Below are positions 14,027 through 15,260 of a DNA stretch of 15,260 nt, in pieces. The stretch spans positions 1 to 15,260 of the forward strand of contig JAPOXI010000115.1 in the NCBI GenBank assembly GCA_026707185.1, read 5' to 3'. The notes under the pieces were generated by a model. The model had not been told where the DNA came from, did no database searches, and worked only from the letters and a program-made list of their open reading frames with translations. Source of the stretch: Chloroflexota bacterium (GTDB taxonomy: Bacteria; Chloroflexota; UBA11872). The translations under genes were made by a program, and so were the position numbers. Each line of letters starts with the position of its first letter. Positions within the stretch are counted from its first letter, which is position 1.

Positions 14027-14356
14027 CTGCATGCTCCTATTCCGCGAGCTCACGGACCGGTCCGATGCGGCCCGTGTGGCCGGCTTGCGCACGTGCGCCG
14101 GTCCGCGCGGAGACGCCCATCCTAAAGGGCCAACACTCGCCAGCGGTCGACACGAAGAGCCCCACGCGGGCCGCACATCGGTTGGCTGACCCGTTCAGCA
14201 GGTAAACCCGCGGAGTCGGTATGGGACGACATCTGTGTCGCCGTGCATCGTGCTTGCCCCGTTCGTCACTACGGCGTCCCTGGGGCGGCCCGGCTTCCCT
14301 CTCTCTGGACGGAGACCCTTGCAAGTCGCCTCTGGTGCCCGAAGGTGCTGCGGCTC
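14027..14356. other. Non-coding stretch without a recognised feature
   Basis: About 330 bases lie between the VOC start and the broken toxin. The minus-strand frame is open through much of it, but the translation is Arg/Pro/Ala-rich with no domain. It should contain the VOC promoter and probably the remains of the lost toxin 3' part. No tRNA, intron domain or insertion-sequence end was recognised. Confidence 0.5.
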
Positions 14357-14497
14357 CTAGATCCTTGACTCGGTAGAGGAGCGCGTTGCCCGGCCGTACT
14401 GGCCGGGTTGCGCGAACCGGGCCCTGGCAGCCTCGTGATGCACGTGGTTCGGCCACGCCAGGGCTAGCAGGACGTTGACATCGAGCAACGCGCTCAT
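14357..14497 (-). pseudogene. Truncated PIN-domain toxin (VapC-like)
   Basis: The ATG at 14495-14497 follows the antitoxin TGA by 2 bases, the usual arrangement of vapBC pairs. The first ~33 residues (MSALLDVNVLLALAWPNHVH, then HEAARARFAQ) are a clear PIN-domain start, with the first acidic metal ligand Asp6. The frame then becomes GRATRSSTESRI and ends in a TAG at 14357-14359 after 46 residues, whereas VapC toxins run ~130-140. The remaining acidic ligands needed for RNase activity are absent, and I found no continuation in another frame. It is very probably inactive. Confidence 0.7.
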
Positions 14498-14499
14498 GG

Positions 14500-14721
14500 T
14501 CAGGCCCGTAGCGCCCGGTACACGTCCTCGGTGGTGATGGGTCTGGCGTTGGGGGGTACGGCGAACAGGCTGCCGTCTCGGGCGTCCATGCCGGCTGGAT
14601 CGTTGCTGAATCCGCGCCGCGCCAGCTCCGACAAGGCGCTGCCGAGACTGATTCGCTTGCGCGCAGCCAGCGCCCGCGCCACGGCCAGGACATCGTCGTC
14701 AATGGTCACGGTCGTTCGCAT
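14500..14721 (-). CDS. Ribbon-helix-helix antitoxin (VapB-like)
   Basis: 73 residues, ATG at 14719-14721. The N-terminus MRTTVTIDDDVLAVARALA is the beta-strand and helix of a ribbon-helix-helix DNA-binding domain, followed by RKRISLGSALSELARRGF. The C-terminal tail (FAVPPNARPITTEDVYRALR) is the toxin-binding kind. In type II systems the antitoxin masks the RNase toxin and represses its own operon. Here the partner toxin gene directly downstream is broken, so the antitoxin is an orphan. The start overlaps the end of a PhyH stub frame by 16 bases. Probable type assignment VapB rests on the PIN partner. Confidence 0.85.
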   Translation of the reverse strand: MRTTVTIDDDVLAVARALAARKRISLGSALSELARRGFSNDPAGMDARDGSLFAVPPNARPITTEDVYRALRA

Positions 14722-14831
14722 ATCGGCATCATCGCATCAAAGATTCCAGCGGCAGGGTCGCCGGCGGCAGGGGCGTACCCCTCAGCCTCCAGGCCGCGGA
14801 TGCGCTGACCGGCCAGAGGTTCGGCGCTCAA
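14706..14831 (-). pseudogene. N-terminal stub of a PhyH-family gene (~29 codons) abutting the antitoxin
   Basis: From a TTG at 14829-14831 the minus strand reads SAEPLAGQRIRGLEAEGY, matching PhyH copy 3 (TGNRIRSLEVEGYV) residue for residue in most positions. Nucleotide similarity continues to about 14744, then breaks, and the frame ends at 14706 inside the antitoxin start. The rest of the gene is missing. The toxin-antitoxin module begins exactly where the homology ends, so it marks the junction. Confidence 0.65.
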
Positions 14832-14914
14832 TGCCTGTTTTTGCGACAGGCGGATGGGGTTGCCCGGCGTGGGTGCTCCGAGGATCCCAGGCTGCGCGCA
14901 GCCTGGGCCACATG
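14822..14914 (-). repeat. PhyH-leader repeat, copy 3 (93 bp)
   Basis: The architecture matches copies 1 and 2, with one extra base between the start-codon region and the palindrome (14886-14907), followed by GCCACATG. It is more diverged in the spacer (TGTTTTTGCGACAGG). It leads the longer PhyH stub, and katG starts 99 bases beyond it on the opposite strand. Confidence 0.85.
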
Positions 14915-14944
14915 GCAGCCGGAACCACATAGCCTCGTCGCGAT

Positions 14945-14950
14945 TAGAAT
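14945..14950 (+). promoter_or_regulatory. Possible -10 box of katG
   Basis: TAGAAT sits in an AT-rich island (GATTAGAATACTGAC) 63 bases before the katG ATG. No good -35 is visible. A peroxide- or iron-responsive regulator site could overlap it, but no known operator is recognisable. Confidence 0.3.
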
Positions 14951-14968
14951 ACTGACGACATAGCTTGA

Positions 14969-15260
<292 letters not shown>

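Noticed and set aside
12560..14125. 521-codon plus-strand open frame
   Set aside because: Antisense to PhyH copy 3 and the VOC gene, and it reads through the repeats. No domain or ribosome-binding site.
14027..14356. Group II intron or other structured RNA in the gap after the VOC gene
   Set aside because: I looked for a domain V-like hairpin, a reverse transcriptase frame and known RNA cores on both strands and found none.
14037..14702. 221-codon minus-strand frame
   Set aside because: It overlaps both the antitoxin and the toxin in another frame and lacks any recognisable domain.
13319..14914. CRISPR array
   Set aside because: Only three units, two 110 bases apart and one over 1.3 kb away; they contain a gene start and a palindrome, with no uniform spacers and no cas genes.
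13350..14914. Insertion sequence ends
   Set aside because: The repeats lie in the same orientation, no transposase is present, and no target-site duplication was seen.

Overview
The window is GC-rich bacterial DNA, densely coding, with genes on both strands and short spacers. There is no ribosomal or other phylogenetic marker. The gene mix is three phytanoyl-CoA dioxygenase (PhyH)-family genes, a Gfo/Idh/MocA oxidoreductase, an aldo/keto reductase, a membrane-anchored sulfite-oxidase-like molybdoenzyme, a split DipZ-type thiol redox pair and a catalase-peroxidase. That suggests an aerobic heterotroph with Chloroflexota-like or Actinobacteria-like gene content. A Chloroflexota (SAR202 or sponge/soil-type) source is my best inference, not something the sequence proves.

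Layout. 1-1040: 3' part of a GIY-YIG (UvrC-like) nuclease gene. 1105-1178: tRNA-Cys on the minus strand. 1262-5555: a minus-strand run that reads, in transcription order, PhyH dioxygenase, TlpA/DipZ-type thioredoxin lipoprotein-like protein, CcdA, and a single-pass membrane protein of unknown function; a perfect TATAAT lies upstream of it. 5654-6851: plus-strand pair of a small conserved-looking protein and a second PhyH dioxygenase. 6861-8435: sulfite-oxidase-like molybdoenzyme, convergent with the previous pair. 8521-9507: aldo/keto reductase. 9546-9619: tRNA-Arg with a GCG anticodon. 9657-11346: CPBP protease and an RmlB-like sugar-nucleotide dehydratase with overlapping ends. 11457-12485: Gfo/Idh/MocA oxidoreductase, divergent from rmlB. 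12482-13327: third PhyH dioxygenase, whose stop codon overlaps that of the oxidoreductase.

13328-15000 is an accessory, decaying region. It holds three copies of a ~92-bp repeat, each carrying the same perfect 22-bp palindrome and each lying directly upstream of a PhyH-type start codon. One copy leads the intact PhyH gene. The other two lead stubs of about 9 and 29 codons. A VOC/glyoxalase-family gene lies between the copies, and a type II toxin-antitoxin pair abuts the longer stub: the ribbon-helix-helix antitoxin is intact but the PIN toxin is cut short. The window ends in the 5' part of katG (15014 onward).

Themes: oxidative and redox chemistry (CcdA/TlpA, SUOX-like enzyme, KatG) and Fe(II)/2-oxoglutarate or aldo-keto catabolic enzymes (PhyH x3, AKR, Gfo/Idh). 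No phage, CRISPR, insertion sequence or intact new defence system was found. The most unusual structure is the repeated PhyH leader with its palindrome and stubs.
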